DNA from: Flavobacterium sp. KACC 22763
GTDB taxonomy: Bacteria > Bacteroidota > Bacteroidia > Flavobacteriales > Flavobacteriaceae
Direction: 5' to 3'
DNA: 64,000 nucleotides
Assembly: GCF_028736155.1 (NCBI RefSeq)
Contig: NZ_CP117879.1
Location: 1,240,001 to 1,304,000, forward strand
Shown: one piece after another, positions 17,486 to 27,400 of the stretch
How the letters are laid out: every line of letters starts with the position of its first letter
How positions within the stretch are numbered: position 1 is the stretch's first letter
The notes under the pieces: generated by a model
The model's input: only the letters and a program-made list of their open reading frames with translations
Database searches by the model: none
What the model was told of the DNA's origin: nothing
Position numbers and translations under genes: made by a program

Positions 17486-18271
17486 ATGAATCAACCATTA
17501 GCATATGTTCATCCAGGCGCGAAAATCGCTAAAAACGTTGTAATAGAGCCATTTACAACAATTCACAATAATGTTGTTATTGGTGATGGTACTTGGATTG
17601 GTTCAAACGTGACCATTATGGAAGGTGCTCGAATTGGAAAAAATTGTAACATTTTTCCAGGAGCTGTAATTTCTGCGGTGCCACAAGATTTAAAATTCGG
17701 AGGTGAGGATTCTCTAGCAATTATCGGTGATAATTGTACAATTAGAGAATGCGTAACTATAAATAGAGGAACAATAGCTTCAGGTCAGACTGTAATTGGA
17801 AACAATTGTTTAGTAATGGCATATGCGCATATTGCACACGACTGTGAGATTGGAAACAATGCAATTATTGTAAATGGTGTTGCATTAGCTGGACACGTAG
17901 TTGTTGGAAATCATGCAGTTATTGGAGGTTTAGCGGCGATTCACCAGTTTATTCATATTGGAGATCATGCTATGATTTCTGGAGGATCTTTGGTTAGAAA
18001 AGACGTTCCTCCATTTACAAAAGCGGCAAAAGAGCCATTATCTTATGTTGGAATTAATTCTGTTGGTTTAAGAAGAAGAGGGTTTACAACTGAAAAAATT
18101 AGAGAAATTCAGGAAATCTACAGAATTTTATACCAAAAGAATTATAATACAACTCAAGCTTTGAGTATCATTGAAGCGGAAATGGAAGCGACTCCAGAAA
18201 GAGATGAAATTCTAGATTTTATTAGAAATTCTTCTCGAGGAATTATGAAAGGTTATTCAGGAAACTATTAA
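17486..18271 (+). CDS. lpxA: UDP-N-acetylglucosamine O-acyltransferase
   Basis: A 261-residue trimeric left-handed beta-helix enzyme catalysing the first step of lipid A synthesis, transfer of a hydroxyacyl group to UDP-GlcNAc. The sequence begins AYVHPGAKIAKNVVIEPF. The catalytic His lies in MAYAHIAHDCEIGNN, and the substrate loop is AVPQDLKFGGEDS. The C-terminal helical part GLRRRGFTTEKIREIQEIYR is the LpxA-specific domain. It follows lpxC-fabZ by 74 bases in the same direction. Confidence 0.96.
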   Translation: MNQPLAYVHPGAKIAKNVVIEPFTTIHNNVVIGDGTWIGSNVTIMEGARIGKNCNIFPGAVISAVPQDLKFGGEDSLAIIGDNCTIRECVTINRGTIASGQTVIGNNCLVMAYAHIAHDCEIGNNAIIVNGVALAGHVVVGNHAVIGGLAAIHQFIHIGDHAMISGGSLVRKDVPPFTKAAKEPLSYVGINSVGLRRRGFTTEKIREIQEIYRILYQKNYNTTQALSIIEAEMEATPERDEILDFIRNSSRGIMKGYSGNY

Positions 18272-18276
18272 TTTTA

Positions 18277-18390
18277 GAGTTTAGATTTCTGATTTTAGAT
18301 TTCTAAACGATACAGATAACAAATAACAATAAAAATGAAGATTGATTCTTTGTCTAGAATCTAAAATCTACATTCTAAAATCTAAAATAA
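18277..18390. repeat. TCTAAAATC-type repeats between lpxA and efp
   Basis: Imperfect inverted and direct reiterations of TTTAGATTTCT / TCTAAAATCTA fill the lpxA-efp gap and end just before the efp start. Related arrays precede hisA (50478-50501) and hisIE (52140-52175). Confidence 0.65.
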
Positions 18391-18400
18391 AAAAATACAA

Positions 18401-18967
18401 ATGGCATCTACATCAGATATTAGAAACGGATTGTGTATTAAATTTAATCACGATATCTATAAAATTATTGAATTTCTTCACGTAAAGCCTGGAAAAGGTC
18501 CAGCTTTCGTAAGAACAAAATTGAAAAGTTTAACTTCTGGTAAAGTATTAGATAATACTTTCTCAGCAGGTCATAAAATTGACGTTATTCGTGTTGAAAC
18601 ACATACATTTCAATATTTATATCCAGAAGGTGACGAGTTTCACTTCATGAATGCTGAAACGTTTGAGCAGATTTCTTTAAACAAAAACATTTTGGATGCT
18701 CCAGATTTATTAAAAGAAGGAACAAACGTAATGGTACAAATCAATACAGAAACAGATTTACCTTTATCTGTTGATATGCCAGCATCTGTAATTCTTGAAG
18801 TTACGTACGCTGAGCCAGGCGTAAAAGGAAATACAGCTACAAACGCAACAAAAAATGCTACAGTAGAAACTGGTGCAAACATCAACGTTCCTTTGTTTAT
18901 CAATGAAGGAGATAAAATTAAAATTGATACAGCTTCAGGTTCATACATGGAGCGTGTTAAAGAATAG
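18401..18967 (+). CDS. efp: Elongation factor P
   Basis: A 188-residue three-domain translation factor that relieves ribosome stalling at consecutive prolines. The tip loop is HVKPGKGPAFVRTK with Lys32 at the position modified in other bacteria. YLYPEGDEFHFMNAETFEQ marks domain II and the C-terminal VKGNTATNATKNATVETG with INEGDKIKIDTASGSYMERV domain III. No EpmA/EpmB-type modification genes are in the window. Its placement inside the lipid A cluster is recurrent in Bacteroidetes. Confidence 0.97.
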   Translation: MASTSDIRNGLCIKFNHDIYKIIEFLHVKPGKGPAFVRTKLKSLTSGKVLDNTFSAGHKIDVIRVETHTFQYLYPEGDEFHFMNAETFEQISLNKNILDAPDLLKEGTNVMVQINTETDLPLSVDMPASVILEVTYAEPGVKGNTATNATKNATVETGANINVPLFINEGDKIKIDTASGSYMERVKE

Positions 18968-18991
18968 TTATTTTAATTAAGATAATTTGAC

Positions 18992-19057
18992 AATGAGTCA
19001 ATTAGATAATAAGTGAATCGACATAATTTTGTATATTCACATTCTAATTGACTCATT
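18992..19057. repeat. Perfect 15-base inverted repeat between efp and the second lpxD-like gene
   Basis: AATGAGTCAATTAGA (18992-19006) pairs with 19043-19057. No T-run follows directly, so it looks like a dispersed repeat rather than a terminator. Confidence 0.75.
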
Positions 19058-19088
19058 TTCTAATTTACAAGTTTTCTAATTATACTAT

Positions 19089-20018
19089 ATGAAATTTCCA
19101 AAGAGTCATTCTTTACAAGAAATTGCTAATTTGCTTAATTGCAAATTTATCGGAGACAAAGACTTTCAAGTTTTAGGCATGAACGAGATACACGTTGTAG
19201 AGCCTGGAGATATTGTTTTTGTTGACCATCCAAAATACTATGACAAAGCTTTACAATCGGCTGCGACAATTGTTTTGATAAACAAAGAAGTGGAATGCCC
19301 AGAAGGTAAAGCGCTTTTAATCTCTGATGATCCGTTTAGAGATTTCAATATTCTTACGAAACATTTTAAACCATTCCAATTTGCTAATGTTGCCATTGCT
19401 TCTTCTGCAGAAATAGGAGAGGGAACGGTAATTCAACCAAATACTTTTGTTGGTAATAATGTTAAAATTGGTAAGAACTGCTTGATACATTCTAATGTTT
19501 CTATCTACGATCATACTGTAATTGGAGACAATGTAATTATACATGCTGGAACTATTCTAGGAGCTGATGCTTTTTATTATAAAAAACGTCCAGAAGGCTT
19601 TGATCAATTAGTTTCTGGCGGAAGAGTTGTCATTGAAGATAATGTCGGTATTGGTGCTTTATGTACAATTGATAAAGGTGTTACAGGCGATACAACTATT
19701 GGTGCAGGTTCTAAATTAGATAATCAAGTGCATGTTGGGCATGATACTGTAATAGGTAAAAAATGCTTAATTGCTTCGCAAACAGGGATCGCTGGATGTG
19801 TGATTATTGAAGATGAAGTAACGCTGTGGGGACAAGTAGGAACAACAAGTGGTATTACAATTGGAGCAAAAGCAGTTGTAATGGGACAAACTGGTGTGAC
19901 TAAATCGGTTGAAGGTGGAAAATCGTATTTTGGTACTCCAATTGAAGAATCGAGAGAAAAATTGAAACAATTAGCCAATATCAAAAAGATTCCTGAAATT
20001 TTAAGTAAATTGAAGTAA
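19089..20018 (+). CDS. LpxD-family acyltransferase paralogue
   Basis: A 309-residue second member of the LpxD family. It keeps the N-terminal LpxD domain (LQEIANLLNCKFIGDKDF; VVEPGDIVFVDHPKYYDKAL) and hexapeptide repeats, with the catalytic-type His in NQVHVGHDTVIGKKCLIAS and GIAGCVIIEDEVTLWGQ. The sequence between the domains is diverged from the lpxD at 14987 and it lacks the long C-terminal helix. It may use another sugar nucleotide or acyl donor; I cannot tell from sequence. It is separated from the NTF2-like gene by one base, so they are one operon. Confidence 0.88.
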   Translation: MKFPKSHSLQEIANLLNCKFIGDKDFQVLGMNEIHVVEPGDIVFVDHPKYYDKALQSAATIVLINKEVECPEGKALLISDDPFRDFNILTKHFKPFQFANVAIASSAEIGEGTVIQPNTFVGNNVKIGKNCLIHSNVSIYDHTVIGDNVIIHAGTILGADAFYYKKRPEGFDQLVSGGRVVIEDNVGIGALCTIDKGVTGDTTIGAGSKLDNQVHVGHDTVIGKKCLIASQTGIAGCVIIEDEVTLWGQVGTTSGITIGAKAVVMGQTGVTKSVEGGKSYFGTPIEESREKLKQLANIKKIPEILSKLK

Positions 20019-20019
20019 T

Positions 20020-20382
20020 ATGTCTATTAAAGAATTTGTTCAGAAATTTTATAAGTCAGATGCCTTAATTGATAGCGAAATTTTAAAAACATATCTGCAT
20101 CCTGACGTTACGCTTGAATGGAACAGCAGTAAAGGTTTTATTCAGATGGATTATGATTCGATAATTGAAATGGCCAACGAGCTTAGCCGTGCTTATGTGC
20201 GTTCTAAGGTGAGAATTAGCCATATTATTAGCGAAGATGATTTAGTATCAGTGCGTTACTCTCATTTTGTAAAAACGATCGAGAATCCGAGAGAAGAGAT
20301 GCTTTTAGCACATTTTGCAACCATTTGGCAAATAAAAGATGATAAACTTTATAGAGGTTATCAAATGAGTCAATTTTCTTAA
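20020..20382 (+). CDS. NTF2-like / SnoaL-like protein
   Basis: A 120-residue protein with the cone-shaped NTF2-like fold pattern: KEFVQKFYKSDALIDSEILK, then YLHPDVTLEWNSSKG, and a C-terminal beta sheet ending ATIWQIKDDKLYRGYQMSQ. The start is one base after the stop of the lpxD-like gene, so the two are translationally coupled. No catalytic residues stand out. A role linked to the upstream acyltransferase is inferred only from position. Confidence 0.78.
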   Translation: MSIKEFVQKFYKSDALIDSEILKTYLHPDVTLEWNSSKGFIQMDYDSIIEMANELSRAYVRSKVRISHIISEDDLVSVRYSHFVKTIENPREEMLLAHFATIWQIKDDKLYRGYQMSQFS

Positions 20383-20425
20383 TATTTTTTTGACAATAAA
20401 AGAGTCAAAATACATTACAAAACCT

Positions 20426-20433
20426 TATTTTTG
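20426..20433 (+). promoter_or_regulatory. Candidate -7 element for sucD
   Basis: TATTTTTG, an exact TAnnTTTG match 36 bases before the sucD start; TTG is present but too far upstream (20390-20392). Confidence 0.45.
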
Positions 20434-20468
20434 CAACACAAATTTAAAAACTACATAAAATATATATC

Positions 20469-21341
20469 ATGAGTGTTTTAGTTAATAAAGATTCCAAAAT
20501 AATTGTTCAGGGATTTACAGGAAGCGAAGGTACTTTCCATGCTTCTCAAATGATTGAGTACGGTACTAATGTTGTTGGAGGTGTTACTCCAGGAAAAGGT
20601 GGTACTAGCCATTTAGATCGTCCAGTTTTTAATACAGTAAAAGATGCTGTTGACCAAGCTGGTGCTGATACTTCTATCATTTTTGTTCCGCCAGCTTTTG
20701 CTGCTGATGCAATTATGGAAGCTGCTGATGCTGGAATTAAAGTAATTATTGCTATTACAGAAGGAATTCCTGTAGCAGATATGATTAAAGCAAATAATTA
20801 TGTTAAAGAAAGAAATTCAAGATTAATTGGTCCAAACTGTCCAGGTGTAATTACTCCAGGTGAAGCTAAAGTTGGTATTATGCCAGGTTTCGTTTTCAAA
20901 AAAGGTACAGTTGGTATCGTTTCTAAATCAGGAACTTTAACTTACGAAGCTGCTGACCAAGTTGTAAAACAAGGTTTAGGTATCACTACAGCTATCGGAA
21001 TTGGTGGAGACCCAATCATTGGAACTACAACTAAAGAAGCTGTTGAATTATTAATGAATGATCCAGAGACTGAAGCTATCATCATGATTGGTGAAATCGG
21101 TGGTCAACTTGAAGCAGATGCTGCAAGATGGGTTAAAGCTGATGGTAACCGTAAACCAGTTATTGGTTTTATCGCTGGAGAAACTGCTCCTGCAGGTAGA
21201 ACAATGGGTCACGCAGGTGCAATCGTTGGTGGTTCTGATGATACAGCTGCTGCTAAAAAGCAAATCATGAGAGACAACGGAATTCACGTTGTTGATTCAC
21301 CAGCTGAAATTGGTAAAAAAGTAAAAGAAGTACTTGGATAA
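20469..21341 (+). CDS. sucD: Succinate-CoA ligase alpha subunit
   Basis: A 290-residue subunit of the TCA-cycle enzyme that makes ATP or GTP from succinyl-Co[21 protein letters not shown] is the CoA-binding region, [20 protein letters not shown] and [11 protein letters not shown] are family signatures, and the phosphorylated His is in [10 protein letters not shown]. Length is normal. The beta subunit sucC is not adjacent, so the genes are split here. A strong terminator follows. Confidence 0.97.
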   Translation: MSVLVNKDSKIIVQGFTGSEGTFHASQMIEYGTNVVGGVTPGKGGTSHLDRPVFNTVKDAVDQAGADTSIIFVPPAFAADAIMEAADAGIKVIIAITEGIPVADMIKANNYVKERNSRLIGPNCPGVITPGEAKVGIMPGFVFKKGTVGIVSKSGTLTYEAADQVVKQGLGITTAIGIGGDPIIGTTTKEAVELLMNDPETEAIIMIGEIGGQLEADAARWVKADGNRKPVIGFIAGETAPAGRTMGHAGAIVGGSDDTAAAKKQIMRDNGIHVVDSPAEIGKKVKEVLG

Positions 21342-21370
21342 TCTTCAAGTCTCAAAATAACAAATTCCCA

Positions 21371-21402
21371 AAAAAGTCTCAATATCCTGTTGAGACTTTT
21401 TT
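21371..21402 (+). terminator. Rho-independent terminator after sucD
   Basis: A perfect 12-bp stem (21371-21382 with 21390-21401) and a 7-base loop; the right arm ends in the T-run. Confidence 0.9.
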
Positions 21403-21481
21403 ACATTTTAAAAGCTGAGGCGTAAATAAAAAAAAACTTAGCATCTTAGAACCTCAGTATCTTAGAAGCTTAAAAAGAAAT

Positions 21482-21910
21482 ATGTACAAAGAATTAGAGA
21501 AATTTAAGGCAACAAACAGTTTTACTTTTACTGTAAATGATAGTTTAGAAGAGGCTTGCAACGCTCCAGAAGGAAGTGCAGGTGTCTTTATTGTATATGC
21601 TGTTGAAGGTGGAGAAAAAGAATTAATCATGGTTGGTTCTACAGGAACTGTTCAAAATGACGGAACTTTAAAAAGTAAAAATGGTGGACTTTACGACAAA
21701 ATCGTAAACGGACATCAATTTGCTAAAACAGGAAGAAAATATTCTTGGCCAGCTCAAATGAAGTTAGAGAATATTGAGGCGTTAGAAGTAGTTTGGTACG
21801 AAACTTTTGCTGGAGATGTAAAAGCAATTCCAACTGCTGTAGAAGGACAGGTTTTACAAAACTTCTTAGATGAAAATGGTAAATTGCCAAGATGGAATGT
21901 AGCTTTTTAA
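21482..21910 (+). CDS. Conserved hypothetical protein, possibly a degenerate GIY-YIG fold
   Basis: A 142-residue cytoplasmic protein I do not recognise by name. SAGVFIVYAV and ELIMVGSTGTV resemble the two signature strands of GIY-YIG domains, and the later IPTAVEGQVLQNFL could hold the conserved Glu. However, the catalytic Tyr pair and Arg are not convincingly present, so an inactive or diverged relative is only an idea. It has its own terminator and no functionally telling neighbours. Confidence 0.7.
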   Translation: MYKELEKFKATNSFTFTVNDSLEEACNAPEGSAGVFIVYAVEGGEKELIMVGSTGTVQNDGTLKSKNGGLYDKIVNGHQFAKTGRKYSWPAQMKLENIEALEVVWYETFAGDVKAIPTAVEGQVLQNFLDENGKLPRWNVAF

Positions 21911-21933
21911 GCAATAAAAAATATTGAATAGTT

Positions 21934-21968
21934 AGCCTTACTTAAAAAAAAAAGTAAGGCTTTTTTAT
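21934..21968 (+). terminator. Rho-independent terminator after the 142-residue protein gene
   Basis: A perfect 10-bp stem AGCCTTACTT (21934-21943) with 21952-21961, an all-A 8-base loop and a TTTTTATTTT tail. Confidence 0.92.
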
Positions 21969-22421
21969 TTTAAATAATGAAATTGAACGTTAAAATAGCT
22001 TTGGTTTTTTTTAGAGAGAAAAGAAAAATATTGATATATAAGAAATAGAATTGTTCAGATCAATTCTGTTAATTAAAATTTAAATTATAGTAAATTTTAA
22101 GTTTGACCAAAAAAGTAGGGTAAATACTGATGAATTTGAAAAAATAAGCAAATTTTAGAGGATTATTGGGTTTTAATCATTTGCTTTTCTATATTTATCA
22201 CACAAAAACAAAAAATAATGTTAAAATTTAGTTCTTTCTGAAGTAGCTAAAGTCTTGTGGAATGTAAAATACTTGTTTAATTTTTGTTAAATTAAAGTTT
22301 GTTTATGAATCCTAGACGAGTCTTTTAAACTAAATTTTTACATCACAATTTTAATCTCTTGCAGTAAATCTTCTTTTAAAGTAATTGTAAATAATTGGAT
22401 TTTTTGCCCAAAGTATTTTGT
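21969..22421 (+). other. Long AT-rich upstream region of the ECF sigma gene
   Basis: About 450 bases without a gene. I see no open frame with coding character, no strong hairpin and no exact TAnnTTTG box at a useful position. It probably contains the promoter and 5' untranslated region of the sigma factor gene. Confidence 0.5.
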
Positions 22422-23027
22422 ATGAGCCAAATTTTAAAAAACAAAGTTTTAGATGATTTTATTCTATGGAATAATTTGAAAAATGGTAATGAGAAATCTT
22501 TCTCTTTACTTTTTGAAAAGTATTATAGAGACCTAATCAGTTACGGCAATTCGCTTTGTCCATATGCTGAAAAGGTGCAAGATTGTATTCAAGATGTTTT
22601 TGCTGATATTTGGCTTTACCGAGATTCTCTTCAAGATAATGTTGTAGTTAAGGCATATTTACTTTCAAGCGTTAGAAAGAGAATTGCTCGTTTGCATGAA
22701 AGAGATCATGTTTTTAGAAAAACTACAACTACCGATGTTTTAGAGTTCCTTTTTGACTTTTCTATAGAAAATGATTTGGTTGAAGACGAAGTCACAGCCG
22801 AACGTGTTCTTCTTTTAAATAAACTATTAAATGATTTACCTGGACGCCAGAAAGAAGCATTGTATTTACGTTATCACCAAGGTTTAAGCGTAGATCAAAT
22901 TGCCGATTTATTGGAGGTGAATTATCAGTCTGCAAGCAATCTTCTTCATCGCGGTTTATTAAATCTTCGCAAGGAATGGAAAGGCAGTATTCCGCTTCTA
23001 GTCCTTATATCTTCAGGGGTTTTTTAA
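22422..23027 (+). CDS. ECF sigma factor (FecI-like)
   Basis: A 201-residue sigma factor of the extracytoplasmic-function class. Region 2 is FSLLFEKYYRDLISYGNSL followed by QDCIQDVFADIWLYRDSL. Region 4 is LNDLPGRQKEALYLRYHQG, with the helix-turn-helix LSVDQIADLLEVNYQSASN. I use ATG 22422; a TTG at 22395 also opens the frame. It is immediately upstream of a FecR-type anti-sigma gene and an STN-containing SusC gene, the standard arrangement in which a substrate signal at the outer membrane frees the sigma factor to transcribe the transport genes. Confidence 0.93.
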   Translation: MSQILKNKVLDDFILWNNLKNGNEKSFSLLFEKYYRDLISYGNSLCPYAEKVQDCIQDVFADIWLYRDSLQDNVVVKAYLLSSVRKRIARLHERDHVFRKTTTTDVLEFLFDFSIENDLVEDEVTAERVLLLNKLLNDLPGRQKEALYLRYHQGLSVDQIADLLEVNYQSASNLLHRGLLNLRKEWKGSIPLLVLISSGVF

Positions 23028-23117
23028 AAATTTAAGAAAAAATTAAAAAAAAATCTTAAATAGGTGAGTATATAATAAAAAAACTGTCCTCTATGTTTTT
23101 GTAACCTTAATAGTAAG

Positions 23118-24233
23118 ATGCAAAAACGTAACAATTATATCGAAATAGAAGACTTTCTAGCTGATGAATCTTTTCAATTATGGATTTTATCTAAAGTTGA
23201 TGAGCAAGGCTGGGAAGAATGGACTTTGGAAAATCTGCAAAGAGCCAAACTTGTCGAAGATGCTAGACTTGTACTTTTGGCAATGCGAGTTCCAGAATCT
23301 CATTTGTCTTCAAATGATGTTCATGAAGCCTTAAAAGAAACTTGGCGTAAAATTGAACATAGAGAAGAACTTTCTCAAGAGACTTCAAAAATTAAAAAAC
23401 TAAAAATACAAAGATACTGGATTAGCGGCGTTGCGGCAGCTGTTTTGGTTGGGGTATTTTCCGTATGGTTTTTTAAAATGAATATAATAACTACTGATAA
23501 TATAGTTACTTATAACGAACTTATTCAGGATAATGATGAAGGTTTGGTAGAACAAACCAACAATTCTGAGAAATCACAGATAGTTACTTTATCTGATGGA
23601 AGTTCGGTTTTATTACAGCCCAACAGTAAATTAAGTTACCCTAAAATCTTTACCGGAAACGAAAGAAAGGTGTATTTATCCGGCGAAGGTTTCTTTGAAA
23701 TTAGTAAAAATCCTAAAAAGCCTTTTTTTGTTTATGCTAACGAAATTGTAACTCGCGTTGTTGGAACAAGCTTTAGGATAAAGGCTTATCCAGACCAGCA
23801 AAATGTCGAAGTTCTTGTTCGCACCGGTAAAGTTAAGGTAAAATCTAACAATTTAGTTCATGATGTTGAAAACAAGGAAATTGTTCTTCTTCCTAATCAG
23901 GCATTGCGTTTTGCTCGTAAAGAATTAGTTTTTAATAAAATAACTAATATTACTCAAGATCCAATTTTAGTTAGCAGTGTTAGGAATATCGAACAGTTAA
24001 GCTTTGAATTTAATGACATTCCTGTAGCACAAATTCTTGAAACTATAGAGCAGGCTTATTTGGTAGATATTGATTTTCCACATGAAAAATTGAAAGATTG
24101 CCGATTAACTACTTCATTGAGCGATCAGCCGCTTGCCGAAAAATTGAAAATAATTTGTAAAAGTATCGGTAATGATACTAATTACGAAATGAATGGAAAT
24201 CAAATTGTAATTACGAGTTCTGGCTGTAACTAG
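23118..24233 (+). CDS. FecR-family anti-sigma factor
   Basis: A 371-residue inner-membrane regulator. The cytoplasmic N-terminal part (about 1-95) binds the sigma factor. One membrane helix is at about 98-116 (GVAAAVLVGVFSVWFF). The periplasmic FecR domain includes VTLSDGSSVLLQPNSKLSY, LSGEGFFEISKNPKKPFFV and VVGTSFRIKAYPDQQNVEV. The C-terminal domain (about 290-371; FEFNDIPVAQILETIEQAY) is of the DUF4974 type and should contact the STN domain of the SusC partner. It is 90 bases after the sigma gene. Confidence 0.94.
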   Translation: MQKRNNYIEIEDFLADESFQLWILSKVDEQGWEEWTLENLQRAKLVEDARLVLLAMRVPESHLSSNDVHEALKETWRKIEHREELSQETSKIKKLKIQRYWISGVAAAVLVGVFSVWFFKMNIITTDNIVTYNELIQDNDEGLVEQTNNSEKSQIVTLSDGSSVLLQPNSKLSYPKIFTGNERKVYLSGEGFFEISKNPKKPFFVYANEIVTRVVGTSFRIKAYPDQQNVEVLVRTGKVKVKSNNLVHDVENKEIVLLPNQALRFARKELVFNKITNITQDPILVSSVRNIEQLSFEFNDIPVAQILETIEQAYLVDIDFPHEKLKDCRLTTSLSDQPLAEKLKIICKSIGNDTNYEMNGNQIVITSSGCN

Positions 24234-24340
24234 AATTCTTAATTAAATTAAAAATCGAAATAAAATAAAACCAAAATTAAACTAATTAAAAACTAAAAAA
24301 TAATTTATAACTGCCTATGTAAAAAACTAATACATAAAAA

Positions 24341-24374
24341 AAGTGCCGAGAATGCTGTAACATTAACGACACTT
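24341..24374 (+). promoter_or_regulatory. Imperfect hairpin in the susC-like upstream region
   Basis: AAGTG-C-CG-AG-AATG folds against CATT-AA-CG-A-CACTT around the loop CTGTAA, an 11-bp stem with symmetric mismatches. It lies about 90 bases before the SusC start and could be a leader RNA element or part of a regulator site. No T-run follows. Confidence 0.4.
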
Positions 24375-24463
24375 AAATCTGAATAAATTACTCTCTGTAA
24401 AGGGCAATTTATGATGTTTCTTAAAATACACTCGAATAGTATTAATCAAAACAAACCAAAATT

Positions 24464-27400
24464 ATGAAAAAACCTGTTGTCAAGCAACGATTACTTCACC
24501 AAATCATGAAAATAACGCTGTTTCAGTTTGTGTTAGCGCTTGTGTTTTCAAGTGTTACTCTCGCAAATAATGTAAATGGGCAGAAAAAACTAGATACTAA
24601 AGTCACGATTACAGTTGATAATCTAACTTTAGACAATGCTTTATCGAAAATCGAAAAGTCTGCTCATGTAAAATTTTCTTATAACTCAAGACTTCCTCAG
24701 CTTGGAGAGAAAGTAAGTATAGAAGCAAATCAAGAAACTCTGGCTAGTATTTTGAGCAGAGTATTGGTTCCTTTTAATATTACTTTTTCTGAAGTGAGTA
24801 ATCAGATTGTGCTTCAAAAAAGTGCTGTTTCTTTTTCTAACGCAAATAATCACGATTCTTTGTTTGAAATCTTGACTTTCGGACCAATCATCAAAGGAAA
24901 AGTTACAGATCAAAGTGGGTCGCCTCTTCCAGGAGCTACTGTAATGGCAAAAGGAACGAAAACTGCTGTATTGACAGATTTTGATGGAAATTTCTCTATC
25001 GAAATGCCTGCAAATGTAGATCGTTTGGTTATTTCTTATGTGGGTATGGAGACAAAAGAAATCGGAATTAATAATCCTACGCCAACTGTAGTTTTAACTG
25101 AGGCAGGACAAAATCTTAAAGAAGTTGTAGTTACTACAGGATATGAGAAAACGTCAAAAAGAACATTTACTGGAGCAATCAGTAAAATTTCTGGTGCTGA
25201 GTTAAAAGTTGATGGTGTTGTAGACGTAAGTAGAATGATTGAAGGTAAAGCTGCGGGGGTTACTGTGCAAAACGTAACAGGATCTTTTGGTGCTACTCCA
25301 AAGATTACAGTTCGTGGATCTTCTTCTATTTTTGGTGATACAAAACCTTTATGGGTTATTGATGGTGTGGTTCAAGAAGATATTATCAATGTAACATTTG
25401 CAGATTTAGCATCTGGAAACTCTGCTACATTATTAAGTTCTGCAGTTGCAGGTTTAAATGCAAATGACATTCAAAGTATTGAAATTCTTAAAGATGCGTC
25501 TGCTACCTCAATCTATGGTTCAAGATCGTTAAATGGGGTTGTAGTTGTTACTACAAAGCAAGGACGTAGAGATTCTCCTTTAAAAATTAACTATTCTGTA
25601 GAAAATACGGTTAGAACGGTGCCAAGCTATACTCAGTTTGATATCTTAAATTCTCAAGAATCTATGAGTGTTTTCCAAGAAATGAGAACAAAAGGATATT
25701 TAGATCAAAGTTCTTCATTAACAGCAAGATTTAGTGGAGTTTATGGAATTTTGGCAAAACAGATTAATTTATATGATAGTTCTAACGGACAATTTGGAGT
25801 TAGAAATGAGCAGCCATACATTAATCAATTTTTGAAAAAATATGAGTTAGCAAATACAGATTGGTTTAAAGTTTTATTTAGACCTTCAATTACTCAAAAT
25901 CACTCTTTAAGTTTTTCTGGCGGAGGAAAAAACAATACTTTTTATGCTTCTCTAGGTTATTATACAGATCCAGGATGGACAGTGGCAGATAATGTAAAAC
26001 AGCTATCAGCTAACATTAAAGGGACATTCTACATTAACGACAAGTTAAATATTACGTTATCGACTTTAGGATCGATGCGTGATCAGGAAGCTCCAGGTGC
26101 TTACGATAGCAAGAATGATCTTGTTTTTGGTAAAGTAACTAGAGATTTTGATATCAACCCATTTAATTATGTATTGAGTACAAGTAGAACGTTAAGACCT
26201 TACGATGATAATGGAAACCTAGAATATTACCAAAATAACTGGGCGCCAATGAATATTCTTAACGAATTGGAAAATAACACTTTAGATATTAAAGTAAATG
26301 ATATTCGTTTTCAAGCTGATTTAGATTATAAAATCAATAAAAATTTATCTTATAACCTAACAGCATCAGCACGTTATGCTAATACTTCAAGAGAACACAA
26401 AATCTACGAAGATTCTAACGTAGTGGGAGCGTACAATGCGGGAGTTGGTGCAACTTTGAATACTCAGATTCAGAAAGATAACGTGTTTTTATATCAAAAT
26501 CCAAATGATTTAACAGCGCCTAAAGTTTCAGTATTGCCAAATGGTGGATTCTTAAGAAAGTTTACTAATGATATGACTTCTTACAATGTTAGAAATAGTG
26601 TTACATACAGAAATACATTTAATGAAAAACATGAATTAGAAGCATTTGTTGGTACAGAGTTTAGATCTGTAGATAGAAATAATGACAATTTTACTGCGGC
26701 TGGTATTCAGTTCGAAAAAGGACTTACTTCTTTTGTTGATCCTAAATTGATTGAAAAATTAGTAAATGAAGGAAACTCTTACTATGAGTTTGGAGCAGAA
26801 AGAGAGCGTACTGTTGGTTTCTTTGGTAAAGTAGGATATACTTATGATCGTCGTTATACAGCTTCTTTAACAGGTCGTTATGACGGTTCGAATAGACAAG
26901 GAGATGTTGGTTCTTCTAGATGGTTGCCAACTTATACTGTGAGTGGTAAGTGGAATATTAAAGAGGAAAACTTCATGAAAGATGTTGAGCCTATTAATAC
27001 ATTGGCACTTAGAGCTTCTTATGGTTTAACAGCAACTGCTGGGCCGGCAACAAACTCATTGGCAATTTATAAAAGCTTTATCACAGACCGTTTTGCTGTT
27101 GGAGATAGAGAAAATGCAATTCGTATAGAAGATTTACAGAATAAAGATTTGACTTGGGAAAAACAATATGAAACAAATATTGGGGTAGATCTTGGAATGT
27201 TTAGAAATAGAGTACAGTTTACAACAGATGTTTATCGTCGTAAAGCATTCGACTTGATCGATTACGTAATTACATCTGGAGTAGGCGGAGAGTCTATTAA
27301 ACAAGGTAATAACGCAGATATGGAAACTAAAGGTCTTGAAGTTGGTTTTACAACTCAAAACATTGTTTCAAAAGATTTTAAATGGTCTACTACAGTAAAC

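Noticed and set aside
18640..18948. A 102-codon open frame on the minus strand inside efp
   Set aside because: It lies wholly antisense to a strongly conserved gene; its composition simply mirrors the efp codons.
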